Assembly (NCBI RefSeq): GCF_022869805.1
Contig: NZ_CP094974.1
Span: 1,922,001-1,986,000, forward strand
DNA: 64,000 nt
From: Halosolutus halophilus
GTDB lineage: Archaea; Halobacteriota; Halobacteria; Halobacteriales; Natrialbaceae
Direction: 5' to 3'
In this document: positions 23,402 through 32,700 of the stretch, piece after piece
Position numbering within the stretch: position 1 is the stretch's first letter
Layout: the number at the start of each line of letters is the position of its first letter
Position numbers and translations under genes: made by a program
Notes under the pieces: model-generated
What the model was told of the DNA's origin: nothing
Databases searched by the model: none
What the model saw: only the letters and a program-made list of their open reading frames with translations

Positions 23402-24322
23402 ATGCGTCGTGAGCCACGAACGTCACGCCGTACCGTACTGACAGCCACTGGAACGCTTTCCCTGTTCGGGATCACCGGCGTCGTCGCCGGCGGGTCTTCG
23501 TCGACGGTCGCGAACGCGCCGGTGCCGGAGAATGCGGACGCGAACACGTACCCGACGATGGGGACCGACAGCGACGCCCCGACGGCGACGATTTATGGAA
23601 ATTACAAGTGTCCCTATACGCGGGACTTCGTCTTCGGGAACCTCGAGGCGATCGTCGAGGAGTTCGTCGAACCGGGACGGCTCAACCTCGAGTTCTACAA
23701 CCTGGCCTACGAACCGGGTGACACGTCGGAGTACTACATCTCCAGTAGCGATCCGCGCCTCGCGGCCGTCGGTGTCGGTGTCTGGAACGAGGACCCGGAC
23801 AACTACTGGGGGTTCCACCGCGAAACGTTCGCCGACATGCCGAGTGGGACCGTCGACTACGACGAACTCGAGGAGCGAGTCCGGTCGGCGGGCGTCTCCA
23901 ACGCCGAGGCGATCGTCGATCGCGCTCGAGCGGGGGAGTACGACGACGAGATCGAACGGGTCGCCACAACGGCGGCCGACGACGGCGTCGCGTTCACCCC
24001 GACGATGGAACTCGCCGGCGACACGACTGCGCCACATCACGAACGAGACGCCATTCTCGACTGGATCGAGCGTCGTCTCGGGGACGACGACGAAGAACAA
24101 GACTCCGATGACGAAGAGCAGGACTCCGAGACCGGCGACTCCGTCGACGCCGAAGAAGGAACCGAGGACGAAGCCGAGACGGAAGACGACCCCGACGAGG
24201 AAGACGAAGCGACGGACGATAGTGATGGAGAGAGTGAAGACGACGAATTCGTGTGGGTCACGGAACCCGCGGAATCGGATTCCGGCGGTGAGACCGGGAT
24301 CGGCACCGAGGATGACTGTTAG
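23402..24322 (+). CDS. Tat-exported DsbA-like thioredoxin-fold protein, single catalytic cysteine
   Basis: The 306-residue protein starts with a twin-arginine signal (RREPRTSRRTVLTATGTLSL). A thioredoxin-like domain follows, about 50-225: TATIYGNYKCPYTRDFVFGN, then FYNLAYEPGDTSEYYIS and FTPTMELAGDTTAPHHERDA, the cis-proline strand and C-terminal helix of DsbA-type proteins. The active site reads CPYT, with no second cysteine, so a normal dithiol redox cycle is not possible. The last 80 residues are almost all Asp and Glu, with a final Cys. It may act as an extracytoplasmic chaperone or a monothiol protein. Confidence 0.8.
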   Translation: MRREPRTSRRTVLTATGTLSLFGITGVVAGGSSSTVANAPVPENADANTYPTMGTDSDAPTATIYGNYKCPYTRDFVFGNLEAIVEEFVEPGRLNLEFYNLAYEPGDTSEYYISSSDPRLAAVGVGVWNEDPDNYWGFHRETFADMPSGTVDYDELEERVRSAGVSNAEAIVDRARAGEYDDEIERVATTAADDGVAFTPTMELAGDTTAPHHERDAILDWIERRLGDDDEEQDSDDEEQDSETGDSVDAEEGTEDEAETEDDPDEEDEATDDSDGESEDDEFVWVTEPAESDSGGETGIGTEDDC

Positions 24323-24679
24323 TTCCGATGATTCGAGACGGTCTCGACGAACGATCGCGTTGACTCGAGACGGTCTCGACGACCGGTCGTAACCGGGATC
24401 GAGGGGCGAACCGCGGACCGAACCGATCGCCCGAGACGAGAGCCAGTTCGAAACCCAGAGCACGACTGAATCCCCGCGGCAATGGTCTGAGGCGGACCGA
24501 TCGACTCGGTGCGGAGGGGTCTCTCCCGGTCCGCGTCCGGGCATCGACGCCGTGAGGCCCCGCATCGAGGGGGTTCGTTGTCTGGGTACCGCCGAACGGG
24601 GACGCTGTGCGACAGTCGATCGCCAAATTCACGGCCCATCCCTGAGATGGACACGTCGTGACGACTGTCGACGGGCACG
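24323..24679. other. Gene-free region with duplicated palindrome
   Basis: No gene is seen in these 357 bp. The left end holds two copies of an 18-bp palindromic sequence (see 24333-24382). The rest is ordinary GC-rich DNA without an assignable promoter. Confidence 0.45.
24333..24382. promoter_or_regulatory. Two 18-bp palindromic repeats, 32 bp apart
   Basis: TCGAGACGGTCTCGACGA occurs at 24333-24350 and again at 24365-24382. Each contains the dyad TCGAGAC-G-GTCTCGA. Identical palindromes about three helical turns apart suggest paired operator sites or a duplicated terminator hairpin after the DsbA-like gene. Confidence 0.45.
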
Positions 24680-25477
24680 GTGATCGTGGTGCCAGGGGAT
24701 GATGGCCAGACGAACCTGATCCAGTTCGACGGCGACGAGGCTCCGATCGAGGACGACGGTCGAACCGATAGCGAGAGCGACGATCGACCGCCCGAAGAGC
24801 CGTTCGTGCTCGAACTCAAGCCCAGCACCCGCGAGCGCAATCCCGCAGTCGACGCGATCGCTGCCGACGGCGGGCGACTACTCGAGTTCGATTCCCGTGT
24901 CGAGGCAGAGGCGTTCGCCGCCCGAATGACCGGAGAGGGTGGCGTTCGCGTCCGACTCCAGGCCGTCGCGCCGCAGGACGAGACGACGGCGGACGCTTAC
25001 CTCGTCCCGCAGCCGATTCGCCACAGGGACGCCCCGATCGATCCCGACGCGACGACGTGGGCCTTCCAGCCGGGTGCGAACCAGTACGGCGCGATCGGGC
25101 AGGCCCTGATGACCACGCCGCGGACCAACCCGCCGGCGCTGACCTACTACGTCCGGCAGGACCTCGGGATCGACGACGAGGGGGGTCTCAGGGTGCGTCT
25201 GCGCGAGCCGTCGGTCGTGACGGCGCGGACGGCCGACGGGGCGCGAGCGCGGTGGCTTCCGGACGCCGTCGCCGAGGCGACTCGCGAGTCGACCGGAGCA
25301 CTCCTCCGGACGTACTGCTGTGAGATCAAGACCGGCAACGCGTCGTTCGAGCGGCAGCAAGCCACGGTGATGGAACGGAAAGCCGCGGAGCCAGGCACCA
25401 CCGTGTTGCAAATCCGGGTCGAGATCGACGCCTTGCCGGACGAGTACGGCGTCCGGATTCACGAAGTCGAACCGTGA
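24680..25477 (+). CDS. Hypothetical protein with a PD-(D/E)xK-like C-terminal motif
   Basis: The 265-residue frame begins at a GTG (24680); a GTG three codons later is equally possible. The N-terminal 45 residues are acidic. A middle region (about 50-170) is a mixed domain containing WAFQPGANQYGAIGQALMTT. The C-terminal part has STGALLRTYCCEIKTGNASF followed by ERQQATVMERKA. A hydrophobic strand with ExK, then a helix with Q and E, is the core pattern of PD-(D/E)xK nucleases, but the upstream catalytic Asp is not obvious. No operon partner is present. Confidence 0.5.
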   Translation: MIVVPGDDGQTNLIQFDGDEAPIEDDGRTDSESDDRPPEEPFVLELKPSTRERNPAVDAIAADGGRLLEFDSRVEAEAFAARMTGEGGVRVRLQAVAPQDETTADAYLVPQPIRHRDAPIDPDATTWAFQPGANQYGAIGQALMTTPRTNPPALTYYVRQDLGIDDEGGLRVRLREPSVVTARTADGARARWLPDAVAEATRESTGALLRTYCCEIKTGNASFERQQATVMERKAAEPGTTVLQIRVEIDALPDEYGVRIHEVEP

Positions 25478-25604
25478 CGACGGTCACGAGGGTACACTGT
25501 GAGGACGGCGGTCACGAGGAAACCCGTACGGACGACCGGACAGCCACCTGGCTGGCGGGTTCCTGCGACGAACGTTTAAACGACGGCGTGTCGTATGGTA
25601 CAAT

Positions 25605-25745
25605 ATGGCATACCGTCTCCGGTGCGATAGCTGTGATCTCGATCGCGAGTTCGCGGACTGGGCCGACGCGAACAGGTACGCCAGCGATCACGAGGCCGAG
25701 TTCACCGAGCACTGGGTGAGCATTCACGACCTGCAACACGCCTGA
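25605..25745 (+). CDS. Small C2H2-type zinc-finger protein (46 aa)
   Basis: ATG 25605 to TGA 25743-25745 encodes MAYRLRCDSCDLDREFADWA followed by DANRYASDHEAEFTEHWVSI and HDLQHA. The CxxC pair plus two spaced histidines (SDHEAEFTEHW) form a classical zinc-binding pattern. Similar mini zinc fingers are common in haloarchaea. It lies 130 bp after the preceding gene on the same strand, with an AT-rich stretch (TTTAAACG) upstream that may hold its own promoter. Confidence 0.75.
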   Translation: MAYRLRCDSCDLDREFADWADANRYASDHEAEFTEHWVSIHDLQHA

Positions 25746-25921
25746 TCGCGACACCCCGCGACCGACCGGTCCCCGTATAGCGGGCTAGCGGCGTCTACCA
25801 CGTCCGTCAACCCCCTGCAACCCATCACGCCCTCGCAGGTCCATTGCGACGCCGCGATCGCCTTCCCGTCGCGGCTACGAACCGACGATCGGGCCGAGTC
25901 GACCACTGTGGCGACTCGGCC

Positions 25922-26071
25922 CTAGACGATGGCCTGCACCCAGTCCGCAGTGGCGAACTTGTACCGGCAGCCCTCGCAGAGGCGCACCTCGACGACCTCG
26001 TCCGTCGCCAGGTAGACGTGGTAGCGATCGGTCGGGACGGCGTCGCCGCAGTTCGCGCAGGATTCGGTCAT
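25922..26071 (-). CDS. Small zinc-ribbon protein (49 aa)
   Basis: The frame from ATG 26071 encodes MTESCANCGDAVPTDRYHVY then LATDEVVEVRLCEGCRYKFA and ends DWVQAIV. Two CxxC pairs (CANC and CEGC) 27 residues apart make a zinc ribbon. Longer in-frame sequence upstream overlaps msrA and was not used. It follows msrA by about 100 bp on the same strand. Function unknown. Confidence 0.75.
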   Translation of the reverse strand: MTESCANCGDAVPTDRYHVYLATDEVVEVRLCEGCRYKFATADWVQAIV

Positions 26072-26171
26072 CGCCCCTCTACGAGGGAGTAGGGGCGGGA
26101 ACGGCAAAATAGCTCGCCCGCGGAATCGGATGGCTGTCGGTCGAGCCGAATCGATCGGGGCGGCCGGCGAC

Positions 26172-26852
26172 TCAGAGCCGCCGGCGGAGTTCAGAGACGG
26201 CGGCCGGCGGCAACTCCAGACGAGCCAGCCACTCGCGGTGCTGGTCCGGATCGCCGTGGCCCGCGACGAACCCGTTGAGCCGTGCGACGACCGTGGAGTC
26301 GACGAACGCGTCGCCGTACAGGGCCACGAGTTCGTCACCGACGATCGGGGTCGATCGGAGTTCGTACTTCTGGTGGTAGTCTTCGGCGGGGGTGAACTCG
26401 CCGAGGGGCTCGACGTCGGTCGTGACGGACTGGCCGGTTCGCTCCGCGAGTTTCTCACGGCGCTGCTGGGCGGCCTCCCGCTGGCTCTCGTCGGTGGTGA
26501 GGACGACGCCCCGGTACTGGCGCTTCGGTCCCGACGATCGCCAGTCGTGGTTCGCCCAGAACACGTCGAGCAAATCCTGATACGACAACACCTCGGGATC
26601 GTACTCGACCTGGACGACCTCCGTGTGGTCGCCGAGCGAGTAGTAGGCCGGGTCCGGCGTCGTCCCGCCGGCGTAGCCCGTACGCGTCCGGACGACGCCG
26701 TCGATCGCCCCGAACCGGGCGTCGGGCCCCCAGAAACACCCCATTCCGAACGTCGCCGTTCGCGTCGTCGCCGGGGTCAGCGTCGCCGCCTCCGCGGGCG
26801 GTGCCGCGAGTGCCGGTTCCCTGCTCGACTGGTCCACGTTCGTCCGTTCCAT
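26172..26852 (-). CDS. msrA: Peptide methionine-S-sulfoxide reductase
   Basis: The 226-residue enzyme repairs oxidised methionine. The catalytic cysteine C39 lies in TATFGMGCFWGPDARF, followed by GVVRTRTGYAGG, GDHTEVVQVEYDPE and the FWANHDW and AEDYHQKYELR motifs of MsrA. The N-terminal 30 residues are an alanine-rich acidic lead typical of halophiles, and the C-terminal 30 residues extend the standard domain. No clear recycling cysteines are seen beyond C39, so reduction by an external thiol partner is likely. Single gene. Confidence 0.9.
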   Translation of the reverse strand: MERTNVDQSSREPALAAPPAEAATLTPATTRTATFGMGCFWGPDARFGAIDGVVRTRTGYAGGTTPDPAYYSLGDHTEVVQVEYDPEVLSYQDLLDVFWANHDWRSSGPKRQYRGVVLTTDESQREAAQQRREKLAERTGQSVTTDVEPLGEFTPAEDYHQKYELRSTPIVGDELVALYGDAFVDSTVVARLNGFVAGHGDPDQHREWLARLELPPAAVSELRRRL

Positions 26853-27045
26853 ACGGTCCCGACGCCCTGCAACCGTATCCGTCCTCCGCTGCGATCGGAC
26901 GCGAGCGACTGGCTCGATCGGAACGGGGACGACCTAGCGATCGTCACCGATCGGAACCGAGTTGCCGGCCGGCGGCAGGCGCAGAATCGCCGACTACGCC
27001 TCCCGACGCGGTCGTCACGGATCGTCGCTGTCCGTCCGGTCGACC

Positions 27046-27225
27046 CTAGATGAAGAACGTGCCGACCAGCGCGAGGATGAACAGGGCGGCGACGATCGCG
27101 AGGACGTCGTAGCCGCGAGTCGACTCGCCTCCGGGATCGGGCGTCCCGAACACGACCGCGAGGAGGCCCCCGGCGGCGACGATCAGGACGGCGATCGCGT
27201 AGATCGAGTACACGAGGCCCGCCAT
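27046..27225 (-). CDS. Small membrane protein (59 aa)
   Basis: From ATG 27225 the minus strand encodes MAGLVYSIYAIAVLIVAAGG then LLAVVFGTPDPGGESTRGYD and VLAIVAALFILALVGTFFI. Two membrane helices flank a short polar loop with a GTPDPGG turn. It ends with TAG at 27046-27048. No family is recognised. Confidence 0.65.
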   Translation of the reverse strand: MAGLVYSIYAIAVLIVAAGGLLAVVFGTPDPGGESTRGYDVLAIVAALFILALVGTFFI

Positions 27226-27373
27226 GGTTTCACGTACTGCAGCCAGCGACGTAAATCCCCGACGGACCGGTCGGATTTCGTCGATATCGTGGGGAACTCG
27301 ATTCGAAGATCGACGGGGTACGCGACCCGAATATCGCGGTCCGATCGGGAGGACGGGATCGCAGGGACGGGAG

Positions 27374-28414
27374 TCAGTCGTCGGTTCCGTTCGCGGCGGC
27401 CCGGTCCCCCTGGGCGTCGGTCTCGCCCCCGTCGGCGGCGGGCGTGCTGGAAGCCGGCTCCTCGCGGCGCTGGCGCATGTAGCGCGCTCGCAGGACGTTC
27501 CCGTACATCGAGAGCACGAGTCCGAGCAGGAGGACGAAGATTCCGATGTTGATCCCGATCGTCCGCAGGACGCTACCCTCGCCGAACACGAGCCCGTCCG
27601 GCACCGGATAGCCGCCGTACTCGAGACTGGCTATGAGGAAGCTGACGATGCCGACGACGACCAGCACGCCCACGACGTTCGTCGCCCACCGCCACGAGGG
27701 CCGCAGCTGGAGGCGCTCGATCCCGGTCGTCTCGTACTCCTCGGGATCGCCGTGGAAGTTCGGCGTCCGGTCTTTCGGTAGGAACGCCTTCATCTCGACC
27801 GGGTAAAAGGCGGGGTGGAAGCCGTGTTCGAAGGTGTGGAACATCACCCCCATCAGCATGATGACTCCGAGCAGGCCGTGGAACGCGACGAACGCCATCA
27901 CGACCGACTGGGAGTTGTAGACGTCGATCAGCCACGTCTTCCGCCAGATGAGCAGCCCCGAGAGCATCAAGAGGACCAGTTCGATCGTGAAGATGGCGAC
28001 GACGCCCTTGCCGACGTAGGAGAGCAGCGGCACCTCGTCGGCCTTGTAGCCGGCGAACTGGCGGGCGGCCGGGTGGCGTTCGTCGGCCCGGCCGAGCGCG
28101 AACTTGACGTCCTGGACGAACGCCGCCGTATCGGCCCGGAGATCGGGCAGGACCTCGCCGAAGTTCGATCGACTGCTCGATCGGATGAGCATGTAGGGCA
28201 CCCAGAACCCCGTCAGCAGGATCAGCGTGAAGCCGGCGAGTCGGTGGATCGAGAGCACGCCCTCGTTGCCGCCCATCAGTTCGATCAGCCACCACAGTTC
28301 CGTGTTGAAGGCGATCGAGTAGCCGGTGAAGAACAGGACGAACACCGTCAGCGCCAGTAGCGAGTGGAACATCGTGGTGACCCGCGAGAACTTGCCGTGG
28401 TCGAGGTTCGTCAC
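27374..28414 (-). CDS. Cytochrome b subunit of the formate-dehydrogenase-type complex
   Basis: The 346-residue protein has five to six membrane helices. The histidines expected to bind two b-type hemes lie in TTMFHSLLALTVFVLFFTGY, LSIHRLAGFTLILLTGFWVP, MAFVAFHGLLGVIMLMGVMF and the following HTFEHGFHPAFYP. It would carry electrons from the iron-sulfur subunit into the membrane quinone pool. It is the last gene of the minus-strand operon, its ATG overlapping the stop of the 28411-29085 gene by four bases. The C-terminal 35 residues are a soluble tail. Confidence 0.85.
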   Translation of the reverse strand: MTNLDHGKFSRVTTMFHSLLALTVFVLFFTGYSIAFNTELWWLIELMGGNEGVLSIHRLAGFTLILLTGFWVPYMLIRSSSRSNFGEVLPDLRADTAAFVQDVKFALGRADERHPAARQFAGYKADEVPLLSYVGKGVVAIFTIELVLLMLSGLLIWRKTWLIDVYNSQSVVMAFVAFHGLLGVIMLMGVMFHTFEHGFHPAFYPVEMKAFLPKDRTPNFHGDPEEYETTGIERLQLRPSWRWATNVVGVLVVVGIVSFLIASLEYGGYPVPDGLVFGEGSVLRTIGINIGIFVLLLGLVLSMYGNVLRARYMRQRREEPASSTPAADGGETDAQGDRAAANGTDD

Positions 28415-29085
28415 GGACGGTCACCTCCGCTGGATGGATCGGTCGAACCCTCGTCGGGCGATTCACGAGCTTCGTCGTGGGTCCTCGCGCCGCCGTCGGT
28501 CGCGGCGGCCGTCTCCCGCGTGCGCGTCCTCGTCCCCGGCGGCTGCATCCGCGCTGCCAGTCGGCGGAACGCGGCCCAGTGGATGAACAGGATCACGAGG
28601 ATGAAGATACCCAGGACGACGTCCGCGAAGTGGACCAGCACGATCAGCCACTCGAGTACCGGTTCCGTGTTGCCGACGACCCAGTCCGCAGCGACGCCGC
28701 CGCCCTCGACGCTGGGGCGGACGCGCAGGACGTTCTCGAAGAACGGGGCCTGGCTGGTGACGAGCGCGATCGATCCGACCGAGAGGACGACCCCGATCAG
28801 GACGCCGATCCAGAAGGCGGCGCGGTCGGAGAGGCCGCCGGTCTCCGTTTCGGTCTCGGTTTCGCGCGGTGCGACTCGCTCGTCCGCCGCGCTCTCTCGG
28901 GACCGATCGTCGCTGTAGCCGCCGTTTGCCTGTCCCTCGGGAGAAGGGGCGTCGGGCCCGTCGCCGTCGGGACGATCGGCGTCGGTCTCGTGATCGGTCG
29001 GTTCGTCTACGGGCGAGTCGTCGCTCGGGTCGGTCGGCCCGCCGGCGCGATCGTCGGGATCGTCGGGTGGTCGGTCGTCACTCAT
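28411..29085 (-). CDS. Small membrane subunit of the formate-dehydrogenase-type complex
   Basis: I chose the ATG at 29085 (MSDDRPPDDPDDRAGGPTDP), which overlaps the upstream iron-sulfur gene by eight bases. The 224-residue product begins with about 90 disordered acidic residues. Two membrane helices follow (about 95-115, AAFWIGVLIGVVLSVGSIAL, and 150-178, LIVLVHFADVVLGIFILVIL). A polar tail closes the protein. I do not recognise a family; the location between beta and cytochrome subunits argues for a structural or heme-supporting subunit (there is a lone VHFADVV histidine). Confidence 0.65.
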   Translation of the reverse strand: MSDDRPPDDPDDRAGGPTDPSDDSPVDEPTDHETDADRPDGDGPDAPSPEGQANGGYSDDRSRESAADERVAPRETETETETGGLSDRAAFWIGVLIGVVLSVGSIALVTSQAPFFENVLRVRPSVEGGGVAADWVVGNTEPVLEWLIVLVHFADVVLGIFILVILFIHWAAFRRLAARMQPPGTRTRTRETAAATDGGARTHDEARESPDEGSTDPSSGGDRP

Positions 29086-29761
29086 TGTCCTGGAAGTTCC
29101 GGGCGTCCTCCTCGCCGAAGATGATTTCCATGGCCTCGTCGTTGAAGAACGAGCCGCTGCCGCGTTTCTCGAGTTCGTCCGCGATCTCTCCGGCGCTGCC
29201 CACGAGGATCGCGTTGGTCGCACACTCCTCTGCGCAGGCAGGCCCCTTCCCGGCCTCCTGTCGCGGCCGACAGCCGGTACACTTGTCCATGATGCCGCCG
29301 GTGCCGAAGATCTGGGCCGTGCCGTCGTCGCTGTCGGGGAACTGCGGCGCGCCGAACGGACACCCCGAGAGGCAGTACTGGCAGCCCACGCAGAGATCGT
29401 CCGTCACCGTCACGAAACCGTCGTCTTCCTTCTGCAGGGCGTTCGTCGGACAGACCGACACGCAGGGCGCGTTCTCGCAGTGGTAACACTGCATCGGAAG
29501 GCTCGTCTCGCCGGGGTTCTCGCCGGCGACCAGCCGATCGGTCTTGCTGGCGTTCTCGCCCTGGGGACCCGCGGTCCCCTCGGCCATCGTCGTGATGTCG
29601 ATGCGCTGGTTCTGGACCTCCCGGTCCCAGGTGCGCTTGCAGGCGACGACGCAGCCCCCGCAGTCGATACAGGCCTCGACGTCGGGGAAGATCCGCATCC
29701 CCTCGCCGGTGCTCATCACGCCCTGACTCAGTACCTCGCCGACTGGCTCCTCCTGTGTCAT
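29078..29761 (-). CDS. Iron-sulfur (beta) subunit, 4Fe-4S dicluster type
   Basis: The 227-residue protein has the four cysteine groups of the FdhB/HybA/DmsB family: ACIDCGGCVVACKRTW, QCYHCENAPCVSVCPTNAL, DLCVGCQYCLSGCPFGAPQF and DKCTGCRPRQEAGKGPAC. It conducts electrons from the molybdenum subunit to the cytochrome. Its ATG overlaps the catalytic subunit stop by four bases. No signal peptide is present, so it is probably exported by hitch-hiking on the Tat signal of the catalytic subunit. Confidence 0.9.
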   Translation of the reverse strand: MTQEEPVGEVLSQGVMSTGEGMRIFPDVEACIDCGGCVVACKRTWDREVQNQRIDITTMAEGTAGPQGENASKTDRLVAGENPGETSLPMQCYHCENAPCVSVCPTNALQKEDDGFVTVTDDLCVGCQYCLSGCPFGAPQFPDSDDGTAQIFGTGGIMDKCTGCRPRQEAGKGPACAEECATNAILVGSAGEIADELEKRGSGSFFNDEAMEIIFGEEDARNFQDNE

Positions 29762-32700
29762 AGCTGCTCACCTCCGTCCATGAGATCCCACTCACGGACG
29801 TCGTACTTCTTCTGCGCGCCGAGTCCGTGCTCGTCCTGCGGGTAGTCGATGAACTCCAGGTCCAGGTCGTCGACCACCTGCTGGGTGGCCTTCTGGACGT
29901 GGACGACGCCCGACTTCGTCTCCTGCATCTGGGTCTCGGCGTCGAACCCGCTCGGGGTGATGACGTTCGCGCTCTCCCCGATCGCCAGCGGCTCGGTCCC
30001 GTCGGGCCAGTTGCCGGAGCGGTTCTCGCCGTGGAAGACCCCGCCCCAGTGGTAGGGGAGGAAGATCTCCTCGCCGTTGACCCGATTGGTCACCTTGGCC
30101 TTCACGAGGATCGATCCCTTGTCGGCCGACGTGACGACGACGTAGTCGTCGCCGCCGACGACGTCGAGATTCTCCGCGAGACCGGGGCTGATCTCCGCGT
30201 ACATGTGCGGCTGGAGATCGGCGGTGTACTCGTTGTTTCGCGTCTCCGCGCCGCCGCCCTGGTGTTCGACCTGCCGACCGGAGGTCATGATCACGGTCCG
30301 GCCGCCCTCGGCGTCGCTGCCGAGTTCCGTGTGGACCGCCTCGGTCGCCCGCTGCTGGACCGTCGCGTTGTTCTGGTCGAGTCGCCAGAAGTTGACCTGT
30401 TCGCCGTTGGCCGGCCACTCCTCGACGAGGTCCGGGCGCGGGCTCTCGACGGGTTCCCGGTGGACCGGCACCGTATCGAGGAAGTTCCAGACGACCGCTC
30501 GCGCCTTCCCGCGGCCCGTCGGCGGATCCGGCTGTGCGTAGTCGTACTCCTCGTACTCGTCGGGATCGACGTCGACGTCGGCGTACTGGTCGGCGACCTC
30601 CTGAGCCGCGTCGTACACCGACGACTCCTCGTCGAGCGCCATCTCCACCGGCGTCGTCTGGGTCGACGCGTTGGCTCGATCGTCGGGCAGGATCGTCGCG
30701 TAGCCCGGGTACGACGGGACGCCGTTGATCTCCTGGTCGTCCCACCACGGAGCCTCGAACGAGCCGGCGATCAGGTCGAGGCCGTCCTCGCCGCCCTGGT
30801 CGTAGGTCTCCTGCATCGGGTAGTCCTTGTCGACGTTCATCTCCTCCCACTCGTCCGGAGTCGGTGCCGTCGTCCCCCAGTTCTCGCGGAAGTCGTGGCC
30901 GCCGTCTCGCGGGTCGGCCTCCTTCGTCCAGATGATCGGCGAGCCGGGGTGGTCGTCGCCCCAGTAGGGCCAGGGTAAGGACCAGTAGTCGCCGTCGACC
31001 GGCAGCCCCTCGGTGTCCGCCCGGAGGGTCTCCGTGCTGAACGCCCAGTCGTACTCCTGGTGCTGCTGGAGCTTTTCCGGGGACTGCTGGTAGCCGATCG
31101 AGCGGACGCCGAGGTTGATCTCCCGGAGGGCGTCCTCGTAGGAGCTCTGTCCGTTGTGGATCTCGGGGCCGGAGCCCCAGTCGAAGTGCTCGCCGAAGCC
31201 CATCTCGCGGGCCAGTTCCTGCATGATCCGGAGGTCGGGCCGCGAGTTGTGCGCCGGCGGGCCGACGGCCTGGCTCCACTGGACCGATCGGTGGGAGTTC
31301 GTCACCGATCGGACGTGCTCGTACTGGCTGGAGGCCGGCAACAGGAGCACGTCGGCGTCGTCGGGGAGCGTTCCCGCAACCGCCGGGAAGACGTCGACGA
31401 CGACCATGAGGTCCAGGTTCTCCATGGCCTGTTTCATCCGGTCCATCTCGCTGATGGAGTTGGCCGAGTGGCCCCAGAAGAACGCCATCTTCAGCGGCTC
31501 CGGCTGGTAGAGTTCCGACTCGAGGAGTCGGTCCTCCTGCTGGAGCGCCGCTTCGTACCACCGGGCGACGGTTAGCCCTTTCTGGAACATCAGCGACTGC
31601 GGATCGGGTTCTTCTATCGGCGCGTCTTCGCTCTCCTCGAGGCCGTCCTCCTCGCCCTCCTGTTCGGCCTCGCTCTCGGTGTCCTCCCCCTCTTCGTCCT
31701 CGGTGGATTCCTCCTCCTCGACCTGAGCCGGCACCTGGAGGGCGTTCCACATCTCGTCGGGCATCATCTCGAACCGCTCGTACAGGTCCGCGAAGGAGAT
31801 ACTGCCGCTGGTCCACGGGCTCTCGGTCCAGACCTCCGTCCAGTGTTCCCACGAGCCCGGCGAGTCGACGCCGTAGTAGCCGGGCAGAATGCTCGCGTCG
31901 ACGCCGAGGTCCGTCGCTCCCTGGACGTTCGCGTGGCCGCGCATGACCTGCAGGCCGCCGCCCGATCGGGCCGCGCTCCCCGTCGCGAGACTGAACAGCG
32001 CGTACGAGCGGATGTTCTGGGTCCCGTTGTTGTGCTGGGTGCCGCCCATCGCCCACTCGACCTGGATACGGGGCTTGTTCTCGATGATCAGGTCGCCGAT
32101 GTCTTCGAGTTGCTCGACGTCGAGCCAGGTGATGTCGGCGACCGTCTCGCGGTCGTACTGGTCGAGTTCCGTCGCGGCGTCCGGCCACCCGAATACGCGG
32201 CCGTCGAGGAACTCGTCGTCGAGTTCGCCCTGCTCGCGGACGTAGTTGAGCAGCCCCATCACCAGCGCGACGTCCGTCCCGGGCCGCATCCGGTAGTAGT
32301 AATCGGCGTGGGCCGACGTCTTCGTGTACCGCGGGTCGATCGAGACGATCGTCCCGCCGCGGGCCTGCCCCTCCAGGATGTGCTGCATCGCGATCGGGTG
32401 CGATTCGGCGGGATTCTGCCCGAGGATGATGAGCAGGTCGAAGTTACGGTAGTCGTTGATCGTGTTCGTCATCGCGCCGAAGCCCCAGGTGTTGGCCAGC
32501 CCGGTGACCGTCGGGGAGTGACAGATCCGCGCCTGATGGTCGACGTTATTGGTTCCCATGAACGCCGCCAGTTTCCGAATGGCGTAAGCCTCCTCGTTGG
32601 CGTGGTGGGCGCTTCCCAGCAGCATCACGCTCTCGCGGCTGTACTCGTCGATCGTCTCCTGCCAGGTGTCTACGATCTCCTGGTAGGCCTCGTTCCAGGA

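Noticed and set aside
23071-23547. 158-codon minus-strand frame before the DsbA-like gene
   Set aside because: It overlaps the signal-peptide region of the DsbA-like gene antisense and has no motif or plausible promoter.
29792-32188. 798-codon minus-strand frame inside the molybdoenzyme gene
   Set aside because: It is a second open frame of the GC-rich molybdoenzyme gene, dominated by Arg, Gly and Pro and without any motif; the accepted frame has complete cofactor motifs.
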